A program made the translations under genes and the position numbers. A stretch of DNA of 22,831 bases from Prevotella sp. (GTDB taxonomy: Bacteria; Bacteroidota; Bacteroidia; Bacteroidales; Bacteroidaceae): positions 1 through 22,831 of the forward strand of contig JAFRQC010000109.1 in assembly GCA_017428805.1 (NCBI GenBank), in the 5' to 3' direction. This document shows positions 16,377-22,408 of this stretch, in pieces. The notes under the pieces were generated by a model. It was not told the origin of the DNA. It ran no database searches and saw nothing but the letters and a program-made list of their open reading frames with translations. The first letter of the stretch is position 1, and the number at the start of each line of letters is the position of its first letter.

Positions 16377-16511
16377 ATGGACAAGAAATTTTATGAAATT
16401 CCCGAGATTGAGGTGATTAATCTGCACTTGGAAGGTGCTATCCTTACTGAATCAGATCCCGATAAGCCCGAGATCCTTGACGGTGACGGTGACACAGGCG
16501 ATCTGGGTTAA
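16377..16511 (+). CDS. 44-aa acidic peptide, MDKK start, unknown function
   Basis: The peptide reads MDKKFYEIPEIEVINLHLEG and ends in an acidic, glycine-rich tail (DGDGDTGDLG). It has no signal peptide and no known domain. Short proteins of the MKKYEIPEIEV type with acidic tails recur in Prevotella near surface-protein genes (from memory), and their role is unknown. I start at ATG 16377; the open frame extends back to a TTG at 16299, but that would translate through a stable hairpin. GC-rich hairpins lie on both sides. A precursor peptide of the RiPP kind is imaginable, but no maturation enzyme is nearby. Confidence 0.65.
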   Translation: MDKKFYEIPEIEVINLHLEGAILTESDPDKPEILDGDGDTGDLG

Positions 16512-16528
16512 TCTCATTCAAGCTCCAG

Positions 16529-16543
16529 GAGGGTTAATCCCTC
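16529..16543. repeat. Small hairpin after the 44-aa peptide
   Basis: GAGGG (16529-16533) and CCCTC (16539-16543) are separated by TTAAT. It precedes the larger hairpin at 16564-16596. Confidence 0.55.
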
Positions 16544-16563
16544 TTTGAGGAAAACAGATTCCG

Positions 16564-16596
16564 TCTGGGGCGCAGGGCCTAGCCCCGCGCCCCAGA
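16564..16596 (+). terminator. Strong terminator-like hairpin closing the surface-protein locus
   Basis: TCTGGGGCGC (16564-16573) pairs perfectly with GCGCCCCAGA (16587-16596), with GGG/CCC stacked inside. TTTAATTAAT follows. This is the most stable hairpin near the end of the locus and probably separates it from the TIR gene. Confidence 0.7.
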
Positions 16597-16630
16597 TTTA
16601 ATTAATAGAGAGACGTATAAGATTGCTTTT

Positions 16631-17245
16631 ATGGCACACAAGACTTTTATATCATATAAATATAGTGAGGCGAGGGATCTTCGTGATAAGATTATCGCAG
16701 CTATGGGCGATGATGCTGTTTACTACAATGGCGAGAATGGCTTTAGCCCGAATAAGTCTGATGATTCAGATGATGCTATATGGAACTATCTTAAGGACAT
16801 GATATGGCCTACCACTGTGACCATTGTAATCTTATCGCCAAACATGACAAAGAGTTCATGGATTGCTGATGAGATATCATATAGTTTGCGGAAAGTAAAA
16901 CGTAATGATACAACTTCTGGCCGTAATGGCATTGTGGCTGTCATTCAGAAAGTGGACGGAAACTATGATTGGCTGACGAAGCATGGAGTAAACTGCCATG
17001 GAAATCCTACAGTAAGCTATAGGAACGAATTGCTCTTCCCTATTATTTCCAGGAATCATTTTAACTCAGAGCCTCCTGTTGTACATTGTAACGAATGCAA
17101 AACTTACGATAGTGACAAAGGTTCGTACATTTCATACGTACAGGAAGACACTTTCCTTGCCAATGTGAATGGATTTGTTGAGAAAGCATTTGCCAAGAGT
17201 CAGAATGACGGTGAAGGTTATAAAATAGAACAAAGCAATGAATAA
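16631..17245 (+). CDS. ThsB-like TIR-domain protein
   Basis: This 204-aa cytosolic protein is nearly all one TIR-like domain of the ThsB (DUF1863) type. KTFISYKYSEARDLRDKII (4-22) is the first strand and helix. TTVTIVILSPNMTKSSW (61-77) and IADEISYSL (78-86) match the ThsB core, with E81 as the likely catalytic glutamate. A Cys/His-containing region follows (H122-C156: CHGN, HCNEC). Thoeris TIR proteins sense phage infection and make an NAD-derived signal that triggers an effector. No ThsA is present; instead the stop codon overlaps a membrane protein gene by eight bases. Codons are more A/T-rich than in the core genes, suggesting transfer. Fold confident, immune role inferred. Confidence 0.8.
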   Translation: MAHKTFISYKYSEARDLRDKIIAAMGDDAVYYNGENGFSPNKSDDSDDAIWNYLKDMIWPTTVTIVILSPNMTKSSWIADEISYSLRKVKRNDTTSGRNGIVAVIQKVDGNYDWLTKHGVNCHGNPTVSYRNELLFPIISRNHFNSEPPVVHCNECKTYDSDKGSYISYVQEDTFLANVNGFVEKAFAKSQNDGEGYKIEQSNE

Positions 17246-17714
17246 GGAAAACCCGGCTGTAATAGCCCACATCAACATGTTGCAAGGTATCATCAACCGC
17301 ATGGCTGAGAATTCGAGGTCATGCAAGCAGTGGTGTATACTTGTTGTTTCTGCTATTCTCACTATTGCCACCAAGGATACTGATCTCCAGAGTCGTCTGC
17401 CTTTGATCTATATAGTGCCTGTGGTTATGTTCTGCTTCCTAGACTGTTATTATCTATCTATGGAAAAAGGGTTTAGGGATGACATGAAGGTTTTCGTATA
17501 TAGACTGAATAATGGCGAAGATGTGGGAGAAAAAATCTTCAAAGTAGATAAAGGAAGTATTGACAGTAATGATAATGACACATGTAGCATTGACAATCTA
17601 TGTATAAAGGCTGTGAGTTCCGTCTACGGTCTAATAAGGTCGTTCTTCTCGTGGTCAATTATTCCCTTTTACGGATGCCTCGCCTTCTTGTTATATCTGC
17701 TCAATATATTATAA
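17238..17714 (+). CDS. Small membrane protein, candidate effector of the TIR gene
   Basis: This 158-aa protein has a short amphipathic N-terminus (1-29), two closely spaced hydrophobic segments (about 31-46 and 54-73), a polar cytoplasmic loop (about 75-125, acidic around SNDNDTCSIDN) and a third hydrophobic segment (about 138-157). The two-helix hairpin with soluble parts recalls SLATT-type and other 2TM defence effectors, but I see no diagnostic motif. The start overlaps the TIR stop as ATGAATAA, so the two are translationally coupled and probably work together. A pore or membrane-damaging effector is a reasonable inference. It could instead be an immunity or localisation partner. Confidence 0.7.
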   Translation: MNKENPAVIAHINMLQGIINRMAENSRSCKQWCILVVSAILTIATKDTDLQSRLPLIYIVPVVMFCFLDCYYLSMEKGFRDDMKVFVYRLNNGEDVGEKIFKVDKGSIDSNDNDTCSIDNLCIKAVSSVYGLIRSFFSWSIIPFYGCLAFLLYLLNIL

Positions 17715-17717
17715 GAA

Positions 17718-17772
17718 CGCAAAGTCGCCATAAGATGGCGCTCGGATGAGCGAAACATCACTTTGCGACAAA
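17718..17772 (+). repeat. Foldable element A before the GIY-YIG gene
   Basis: CGCAAAGT (17718-17725) pairs with ACTTTGCG (17760-17767). Inside, CGCCAT pairs with ATGGCG and CTC with GAG, giving a three-way-junction shape; CGCTC/GAGCG is a competing stem. It ends in CTTTGCGACAAA (17761-17772), followed by TTAAGA. The same 12-mer ends element B at 20227-20238. Confidence 0.65.
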
Positions 17773-17805
17773 TTAAGAAGATGTTAAAAAAATAACGGTT
17801 AAGAG

Positions 17806-18318
17806 ATGGCAGAAGCTTATCTAATGACTCCAATGTTCGGAAGAGGTGACATACATAGTGTTTACCCCTTTAATAATGATACTATCATTGAGGTAGTACC
17901 AGAGAATGCAATGTGCGGTAATTACCAGATAGGCTGTGTCATCAAAGTTGGTGATGCCTTGGAGTTCCGTACGTGCTATTTCGGCCGTAGTGGACAAAAC
18001 GGAACGGCGCTCCGAGAACGTATTATCAGTCATTTGATTGAGAATCACGAGAATGAACGGCACGTTTATGATGACACTCATTTTTTCATGTTTGAATGTC
18101 ACGACCAGAATAATGAGCCTGGTGTGGATGCCAATCAGCTTGCCTATGCAAGGGAACTCTCTGATTATGAGACATATTTTGACTCACGTGGATTACGCCA
18201 TCTTGGGAATGGCTTTACAGATAACGAGCGTTATTCTCATGATGGCAATCGCCAACAACCCTCAACGGACAACAGCACCGTATATGTTGATAATTTGGTC
18301 AGGCCAGCAATACCGTAA
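17806..18318 (+). CDS. GIY-YIG-like protein, possible nuclease
   Basis: This 170-aa protein has a GIY-YIG-like pattern in its middle. GCV (43-45) sits on a strand where GIY is expected. CYFGRSG (57-63) replaces YIG. LRERIISHL (69-77) carries an arginine (R72) and a histidine at the usual spacing. ELSDYETYF (117-125) offers the acidic residue (E117 or E122). The GIY and YIG triplets are not canonical, so catalysis is uncertain. The N-terminus (MTPMFGRGDIHSVYPFN) and the polar tail have no known match. It sits 90 bases after the membrane gene, across element A, and 40 bases before the PIN-domain gene, so those two may form a unit. Confidence 0.5.
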   Translation: MAEAYLMTPMFGRGDIHSVYPFNNDTIIEVVPENAMCGNYQIGCVIKVGDALEFRTCYFGRSGQNGTALRERIISHLIENHENERHVYDDTHFFMFECHDQNNEPGVDANQLAYARELSDYETYFDSRGLRHLGNGFTDNERYSHDGNRQQPSTDNSTVYVDNLVRPAIP

Positions 18319-18358
18319 GATTTAGAAAGTTCCAATTTGATTATTATCGTATTTGGCT

Positions 18359-20170
18359 ATGCATTTTGTAAAGACTGAACTCAATATCACAGACTATCTG
18401 CAGCACCTGAGAGATATGCTAGGTGATGTTGAATGTCATGTGTTTATTGACACCAATATCCTGTCGCAGCTCTATAAGCTTAACGATAAGGGACGTTTGG
18501 AGTTCCTGTCTTGGGCTGATAGCATGAGTAAACGCATCCATATCCCTAATTGGGTAGTCATGGAGTATAATCTGAAGATGATGAAGGGTCTTCAGACAGA
18601 TTATCTGGATGAACTTGGAACAATCAAAACTATCAAGAAGCAGCTTGACAAGATGCAGGTTTTTCTGAAAGCTTACGCAGATAATGATATTTTACAGGGA
18701 ACTGTCTATCAACAGGAAAAGAATCGCGTCAATGACGATATGGATGTTGTCTTAGATGAATACGATAGAATCTCTAAGGCTGTAACAAAGAACGTCAAGT
18801 TGCGTTTGAAAACCGTTGAGGAAGAAATCATGCAAAGGCTTGACAAATTTGTCGTCGATACAGACATATATAGTATTATGCTTCGTGCTGACCAACAGGC
18901 AGCTATTCGCTTCAATAATCGGGTACCGCCAGGTTTCGGTGATGAAACGAAATCGACCAATAACATTGGCGACCTTATTATATGGTTAGAGATCTTGGAC
19001 TGTTGTAAACGTCACAAATGGAAAAAGACTATTTATATCAGCCGTGACGGCAAAGATCAGTACTATCAGCCTATAAGGCAGCAAAGAGATGGCTTCCCTC
19101 TTGGGAAAAATGATGTAAATATGGACATAGCCCATGAGAGCCTAGTCTATGAGTTTAGTATAGCTACTGATGGCGGAGAAATCTGCCTTATAAACTACTA
19201 TACACTCATCGAACTTATTGGTGACCAATATCCGGAATTGGCATTCTCGTTCCAAACGGTAAGTCGAGAAGCAGAAGATGATATAGATGATGATATTAAA
19301 GATTCCGAGGATGTCAAAAATACAGAGTTGATGAAGCCGGAATTAGGAAACTCAATCGAGACTCCTAAAGTCATCGTTGAAGATGAAAAAGTTGCTTATT
19401 CACAAATTGCGTTGGAGGATAAGGATTATCTCATGTATTGCCATGATAATGACTTACTATTGTGCATTGAACGCTTAAAGAGCTATAATTGGTATAAACA
19501 GAACGACGCTATTGATGACTTGCGTAAGATATTGAATTCAAAAAAATGGGAAGAAACGCAAGATAATAAAGATGCCTTCTTCGTTATTGGCCGCAACATC
19601 CTTCAGAGTGCTGATGGCAATGCGTTCGGAGCGTACACCTTTATAAAAGACATGCATGACATACTAAAAAAGCAAGCACATTTTATTAAGCGAGCTTTTG
19701 TCGATGGTTGTCTTTATGAAGTCTTCTTTGATAGTCATGGAAAAATAAGAAAAGACGGTTTTAAGGCCCGATATAAGGATGAAGTTATGAAACAGGCAAA
19801 ACTGATGAAATTAGAATTGCCGTTTAATTTCATCAACAGCCAACTGGAGAAAGTGAAGGAGAAATTTGTCCCTGTTATTGACGATTCGAAGAAATATGAG
19901 TTCCAATTTACTTTTAGTGAGCCGCAGGGCGAATTTGACCACTATCACACAGTCAAGCTTACTATTAATGGTAAAGATGAATCAACAAGTTTTATGCGAC
20001 CTATCGAGAGCATTTTTTCAGGACGGGATGAAATTACCAGGAAGTTGTCTGAGAACTTCGGAATTCCAGAAAAAGATATAGAACCTGTTGATATACCAGA
20101 ATCTATATCTGTGGTTTTCTATATAAAAGAGAATGGAAAAGATGATATAGACCCATTTGGGCTCCAATAA
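18359..20170 (+). CDS. Large PIN-domain protein with unknown C-terminal domain
   Basis: The N-terminal 270 residues form a PIN-like ribonuclease domain of the DUF4935/PIN_8 kind. HVFIDTNIL gives D31, NWVVMEY gives E69, NNIGDLIIWLEIL gives D205 and IYISRDGKDQYY gives D230. These are the four acidic residues that bind metal. A helical, charged insert (about 75-165) lies between the second and third motifs. After an acidic linker (about 303-345), residues 350-603 match nothing I recognise. The length of 603 aa is large for a PIN protein. I use ATG 18359; a TTG six bases upstream is also open. No antitoxin-like gene is adjacent, so a simple VapBC system is unlikely. RNA cleavage during phage or stress response is an inference. 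Confidence 0.7.
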   Translation: MHFVKTELNITDYLQHLRDMLGDVECHVFIDTNILSQLYKLNDKGRLEFLSWADSMSKRIHIPNWVVMEYNLKMMKGLQTDYLDELGTIKTIKKQLDKMQVFLKAYADNDILQGTVYQQEKNRVNDDMDVVLDEYDRISKAVTKNVKLRLKTVEEEIMQRLDKFVVDTDIYSIMLRADQQAAIRFNNRVPPGFGDETKSTNNIGDLIIWLEILDCCKRHKWKKTIYISRDGKDQYYQPIRQQRDGFPLGKNDVNMDIAHESLVYEFSIATDGGEICLINYYTLIELIGDQYPELAFSFQTVSREAEDDIDDDIKDSEDVKNTELMKPELGNSIETPKVIVEDEKVAYSQIALEDKDYLMYCHDNDLLLCIERLKSYNWYKQNDAIDDLRKILNSKKWEETQDNKDAFFVIGRNILQSADGNAFGAYTFIKDMHDILKKQAHFIKRAFVDGCLYEVFFDSHGKIRKDGFKARYKDEVMKQAKLMKLELPFNFINSQLEKVKEKFVPVIDDSKKYEFQFTFSEPQGEFDHYHTVKLTINGKDESTSFMRPIESIFSGRDEITRKLSENFGIPEKDIEPVDIPESISVVFYIKENGKDDIDPFGLQ

Positions 20171-20181
20171 CCTAAAGAGAT

Positions 20182-20238
20182 GCAAGCGGCCCAGACGGTG
20201 GGTAATTAATAAGGTTCGACTCCTCGCTTTGCGACAAA
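20182..20238 (+). repeat. Foldable element B after the PIN gene
   Basis: GCAAGCG (20182-20188) pairs with CGCTTTGC (20225-20232) with one bulged T, over a loop that has its own CCCA/TGGG hairpin. It ends in CTTTGCGACAAA (20227-20238), then GAATTAAGA. Size, closing stem and end sequence resemble element A. GGTTCGACTCC at 20213-20223 resembles a tRNA T-arm, but no tRNA can be folded. Confidence 0.6.
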
Positions 20239-20260
20239 GAATTAAGATAATAATTCAGGG

Positions 20261-20356
20261 ATGCCTGAAAAGAAATACAGTTTTGTAATTAAACTGTTAA
20301 TATTGGCCTCTTCGGTTCGTGAGAATAGAAAGGTCAGTGAACTGAAAAATTTTTAG
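20261..20356 (+). CDS. Possible 31-aa ORF before a terminator
   Basis: The frame reads MPEKKYSFVIKLLILASSVR and continues to KNF. Its ATG lies in the loop of a hairpin, TTCAGG-GATG-CCTGAA (20254-20269). A second hairpin, ACAGTTT/AAACTGT, lies within it and a terminator follows 18 bases after the stop. There is no clear ribosome binding site. It may be a chance frame in the 291-base gap, where I see no other gene. Confidence 0.2.
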   Translation: MPEKKYSFVIKLLILASSVRENRKVSELKNF

Positions 20357-20374
20357 TGTATAAATTAATTTTTT

Positions 20375-20410
20375 ACTATTACCCTCCTGTGAAGGCCGGT
20401 GATAGTTTTT
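20375..20410 (+). terminator. Intrinsic terminator after the PIN gene
   Basis: ACTATTACC (20375-20383) pairs with GGTGATAGT (20398-20406) through nine pairs including one wobble, followed by TTTT. It separates the PIN unit from the next gene pair. Confidence 0.65.
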
Positions 20411-20461
20411 AATAAAGAGTGTTACTATACCCAAATAGCAAGATATATAATTAACAAAACA

Positions 20462-20800
20462 ATGGATATAAGAATAGACGGTTATAAGGTTTTAGGTGAT
20501 GGATCGTTAGTAGTCTGTTTAGGCCAAAGCATTTCGTTCTCATTCGGAAGCCTGACTTTCGAATTTGATTTTCTGAAAGATGATTCAGGCGAGAGGGATG
20601 TTGTACAAGAGCGTTCTGACTATACAATGAAAACTCATCTGATTAATTTTAATAGTTCGTTAGGTACCGGATTGCGAGAGCCCACGCAAATGGCTGTACT
20701 TTCAAAAGGAGAGAGACTTCTCTTTAATTTTGCAGTACATGCAATTGCCGATGATATAAAGATCTTCCATTATACATGGTATTTAGCACCAAAAGAATGA
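20462..20800 (+). CDS. 112-aa protein of unknown function
   Basis: Starting at ATG 20462, the protein begins MDIRIDGYKVLGDGSLVVCL and is mostly short beta-strand-like stretches (ISFSFGSLTFEFDF, LLFNFAVHAI, IKIFHYTWYL) with no signal peptide or membrane segment. It looks like a single small beta-sandwich domain. I do not recognise the family with confidence. The open frame extends upstream to 20399, but that part overlaps the terminator. Its stop overlaps the next start (ATGA), so the two genes are coupled; the pairing of a small soluble sensor-like domain with a coiled-coil membrane protein suggests a two-part unit. Confidence 0.65.
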   Translation: MDIRIDGYKVLGDGSLVVCLGQSISFSFGSLTFEFDFLKDDSGERDVVQERSDYTMKTHLINFNSSLGTGLREPTQMAVLSKGERLLFNFAVHAIADDIKIFHYTWYLAPKE

Positions 20801-21207
20801 ACGCTATGAACGAACAATTATCCCAGAATTCCATAAAAGTATCTCAGGTCTATGATGGAGGATCGTTAAATCCAATCAAAGCTGAAGATCTGAGGGGTAA
20901 TATTGTTGCAATTCGACAATTGATCAACAATTTCAACTCGAATGTTCAAAGGCTGGAAGAAATTGAGCATGAGCTACAAAAAACAAAGAGCGAACTAGAA
21001 TATCAGAATACATACCCTTATATAGCCATTTTCACTTCGGCAATTAATGTGGCTGGTACAATATTAGTTGGTATAGGCGTTAATCTCCAGACAAGTCCGT
21101 CTGGCAAAAATAGTACAGTCCTTATAGGCATAGGTGGCTTATTAGTGTTGGTTTCTAACTTGTTCGTGATTTTCTATAAAAAAATACGTCAATGGAGTAA
21201 TAGGTAA
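20797..21207 (+). CDS. Coiled-coil protein with two C-terminal membrane helices, unknown function
   Basis: From the ATG overlapping the previous stop (ATGA at 20797-20800) the protein is 136 aa; ATG 20806 is an alternative start. Residues 46-71 (SNVQRLEEIEHELQKTKSEL) form a coiled coil. Two hydrophobic helices follow at about 75-96 and 107-127, joined by a short SPSGKNS turn, and the tail is basic (YKKIRQWSNR). It lacks a signal peptide and should be anchored by the helix hairpin with its N-terminus in the cytoplasm. The plan resembles small 2TM effectors of defence modules, but there is no specific motif. It is coupled to the 112-aa protein and followed by an FRG-domain remnant. Confidence 0.65.
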   Translation: MNAMNEQLSQNSIKVSQVYDGGSLNPIKAEDLRGNIVAIRQLINNFNSNVQRLEEIEHELQKTKSELEYQNTYPYIAIFTSAINVAGTILVGIGVNLQTSPSGKNSTVLIGIGGLLVLVSNLFVIFYKKIRQWSNR

Positions 21208-21213
21208 AGCCAG

Positions 21214-21468
21214 ATGAAGGTTATAAAAAACAATCTCCAAATACAAGGGACAAAATATGTTGAGGTTCATCGGTTTGAATGTGGACATAATGTCCCAATT
21301 TATGAAGTTTCGACTTTCCATGGACTAAATCAGATATTGGGTCATGTGAAGTTCAATAATTGAGATTATGGGAATGTCTATTACAGAGGAGAATGTTAAT
21401 TACATCCCACTCTGAAACCATCATTGATGCGTGCTCACACAGGGTCTGACCCTCTATGGGGTAAGTAA
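21214..21468 (+). pseudogene. Broken FRG-domain gene, N-terminal fragment
   Basis: The ATG at 21214 opens a 49-codon frame ending with TGA at 21361-21363. In the same frame the sequence goes on as DYGNVYYRGEC, then TAA at 21397-21399, then LHPTLKPSLMR up to a third stop at 21466-21468. HGLNQILGHVKF followed by YYRGEC and LHPTLKPSLMR is the start of an FRG domain, named for its Phe-Arg-Gly motif (here YRG). Two in-frame stops and loss of similarity after about 21440 show that the gene is dead and truncated. FRG proteins occur in bacterial accessory and defence regions; their function is poorly known. It starts only seven bases after the coiled-coil gene, so it was probably once the third gene of that unit. 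Confidence 0.65.
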
Positions 21469-21619
21469 CAAGTTACTAGTCTATAGTTTAGTTACTACAG
21501 AGTGGAACTTTAGATAGTCCCCTCTTGGACTTTAGTTAGTCCGGACTCTGAGGGGGAACTAACTAAAGTGGCAGGGAGGACTAATTAAAGTAAGAGGGAG
21601 AAGTAACTAATGATGGAAG
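21466..21619. repeat. Cluster of A/T-rich inverted and direct repeats
   Basis: A perfect 12-bp inverted repeat, ACTTTAGTTAGT (21529-21540) and ACTAACTAAAGT (21558-21569), is accompanied by related copies: ACTTTAGATAGT at 21508-21519, GACTAATTAAAGT at 21579-21591, and several GTAACTA or GTTACTA motifs. No gene is seen. The cluster marks the boundary between the accessory region and traX. Confidence 0.75.
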
Positions 21620-22390
21620 ATGGAAGAAGTAAGATGGAAGATGGATGAGGTTTATCTGCTGCCTGAGCGGTGGCAAGTGCTGAGTGGCAGTTGGCTGAAG
21701 GTGATTGCGATGTTGTCGATGGTGATAGACCATTCGGCCTATTTCATACTGAGGTATGTGGATACGTTTACGACGACGCTCTTCATAGTAGGCCATCGGC
21801 ATGTGACGTGGTGTTACCTGATGCGGTGCGTAGGACGGTTGGCATTCCCACTGTTCTGCTTTCTCATCGTGGAGGGATTCCTGCATACTCATAACCGAAG
21901 GAAGTACGGGCGAAACCTGTTGGTGTTTGCTGTGCTGTCAGAGGTTCCCTTTGATCTGGCTCGCACGGGACATTTCATTGCATCAGGGCAGAATGTGTTC
22001 TTTACGCTGTTCTTAGGATTTCTCGCTTTGTGTGCCATCGGTCGTTGGGAAGCAGGCAGCGAGACAGGATTAGATTCCACTAAACAGAATTGTCAGCTGG
22101 CCGTGAGGCTGTTTGGGCTGATAGCAGCAGGCATCCTGATGCATGCTGACTATGGCACCAGTGGTGTGTCGTTCATCATCTTGCTCTATGTGTTGCGTCG
22201 CAACCGTATCTTTCAGGCAGCCATCGGCTGCATCATGCTCCCCATGCGTTGGATTGCCGGTCTGGCCTTCATCCCCATCAATATGTATAACGGCCAGCGT
22301 GGTTTCATCCAAGGTCCCTGGGCAAAGTATCTCTTCTATGTCTTTTATCCACTGCACCTCTTAGTTTTCTACTTCATCAAGATCCACTAA
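21620..22390 (+). CDS. TraX-family integral membrane protein
   Basis: This 256-aa protein is hydrophobic, with about seven or eight membrane segments. The opening SGSWLKVIAMLSMVIDHSAYFIL (about 22-44) is the hallmark of the TraX family, named for the acetylase of F-pilus pilin. RCVGRLAFPLFCFLIVEGFLHT and the central HADYGTSGVSFIILLY are also typical. Chromosomal TraX proteins in gut bacteria are usually not near conjugation genes, as here, and are thought to be membrane acyltransferases of unknown substrate. The start may be ATG 21620 or 21641; the region is built of GGAAGATG repeats, so the choice is open. The stop codon falls within the TGTCCTTAG-type repeat. Confidence 0.85.
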   Translation: MEEVRWKMDEVYLLPERWQVLSGSWLKVIAMLSMVIDHSAYFILRYVDTFTTTLFIVGHRHVTWCYLMRCVGRLAFPLFCFLIVEGFLHTHNRRKYGRNLLVFAVLSEVPFDLARTGHFIASGQNVFFTLFLGFLALCAIGRWEAGSETGLDSTKQNCQLAVRLFGLIAAGILMHADYGTSGVSFIILLYVLRRNRIFQAAIGCIMLPMRWIAGLAFIPINMYNGQRGFIQGPWAKYLFYVFYPLHLLVFYFIKIH

Positions 22391-22408
22391 GGACACTAAG
22401 GACACGAA
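22385..22408. repeat. Tandem CTAAGGACA repeat, copy 2 (inverted relative to 10658-10681)
   Basis: Two adjacent CTAAGGACA units (22387-22395, 22396-22404) lie in a 24-base block identical to the reverse complement of 10658-10681. The traX stop codon lies within it. Confidence 0.85.

Noticed and set aside
16631..17714. A complete classical Thoeris system
   Set aside because: No ThsA-like SIR2/SLOG or Macro-domain protein is found in the window; only a ThsB-like TIR is present.
18359..20170. VapC-type toxin of a toxin-antitoxin pair
   Set aside because: The protein is over four times the usual VapC length and no small antitoxin gene is adjacent.
20182..20238. tRNA-like sequence with a GGTTCGACTCC T-arm-like motif
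   Set aside because: No anticodon arm or D-arm can be folded, the T-stem has only three good pairs, and there is no 7-bp acceptor in register.
21620..22390. Evidence for a conjugative element from traX
   Set aside because: No other transfer, relaxase or mating-pair genes are present, and TraX homologues often occur alone in chromosomes.
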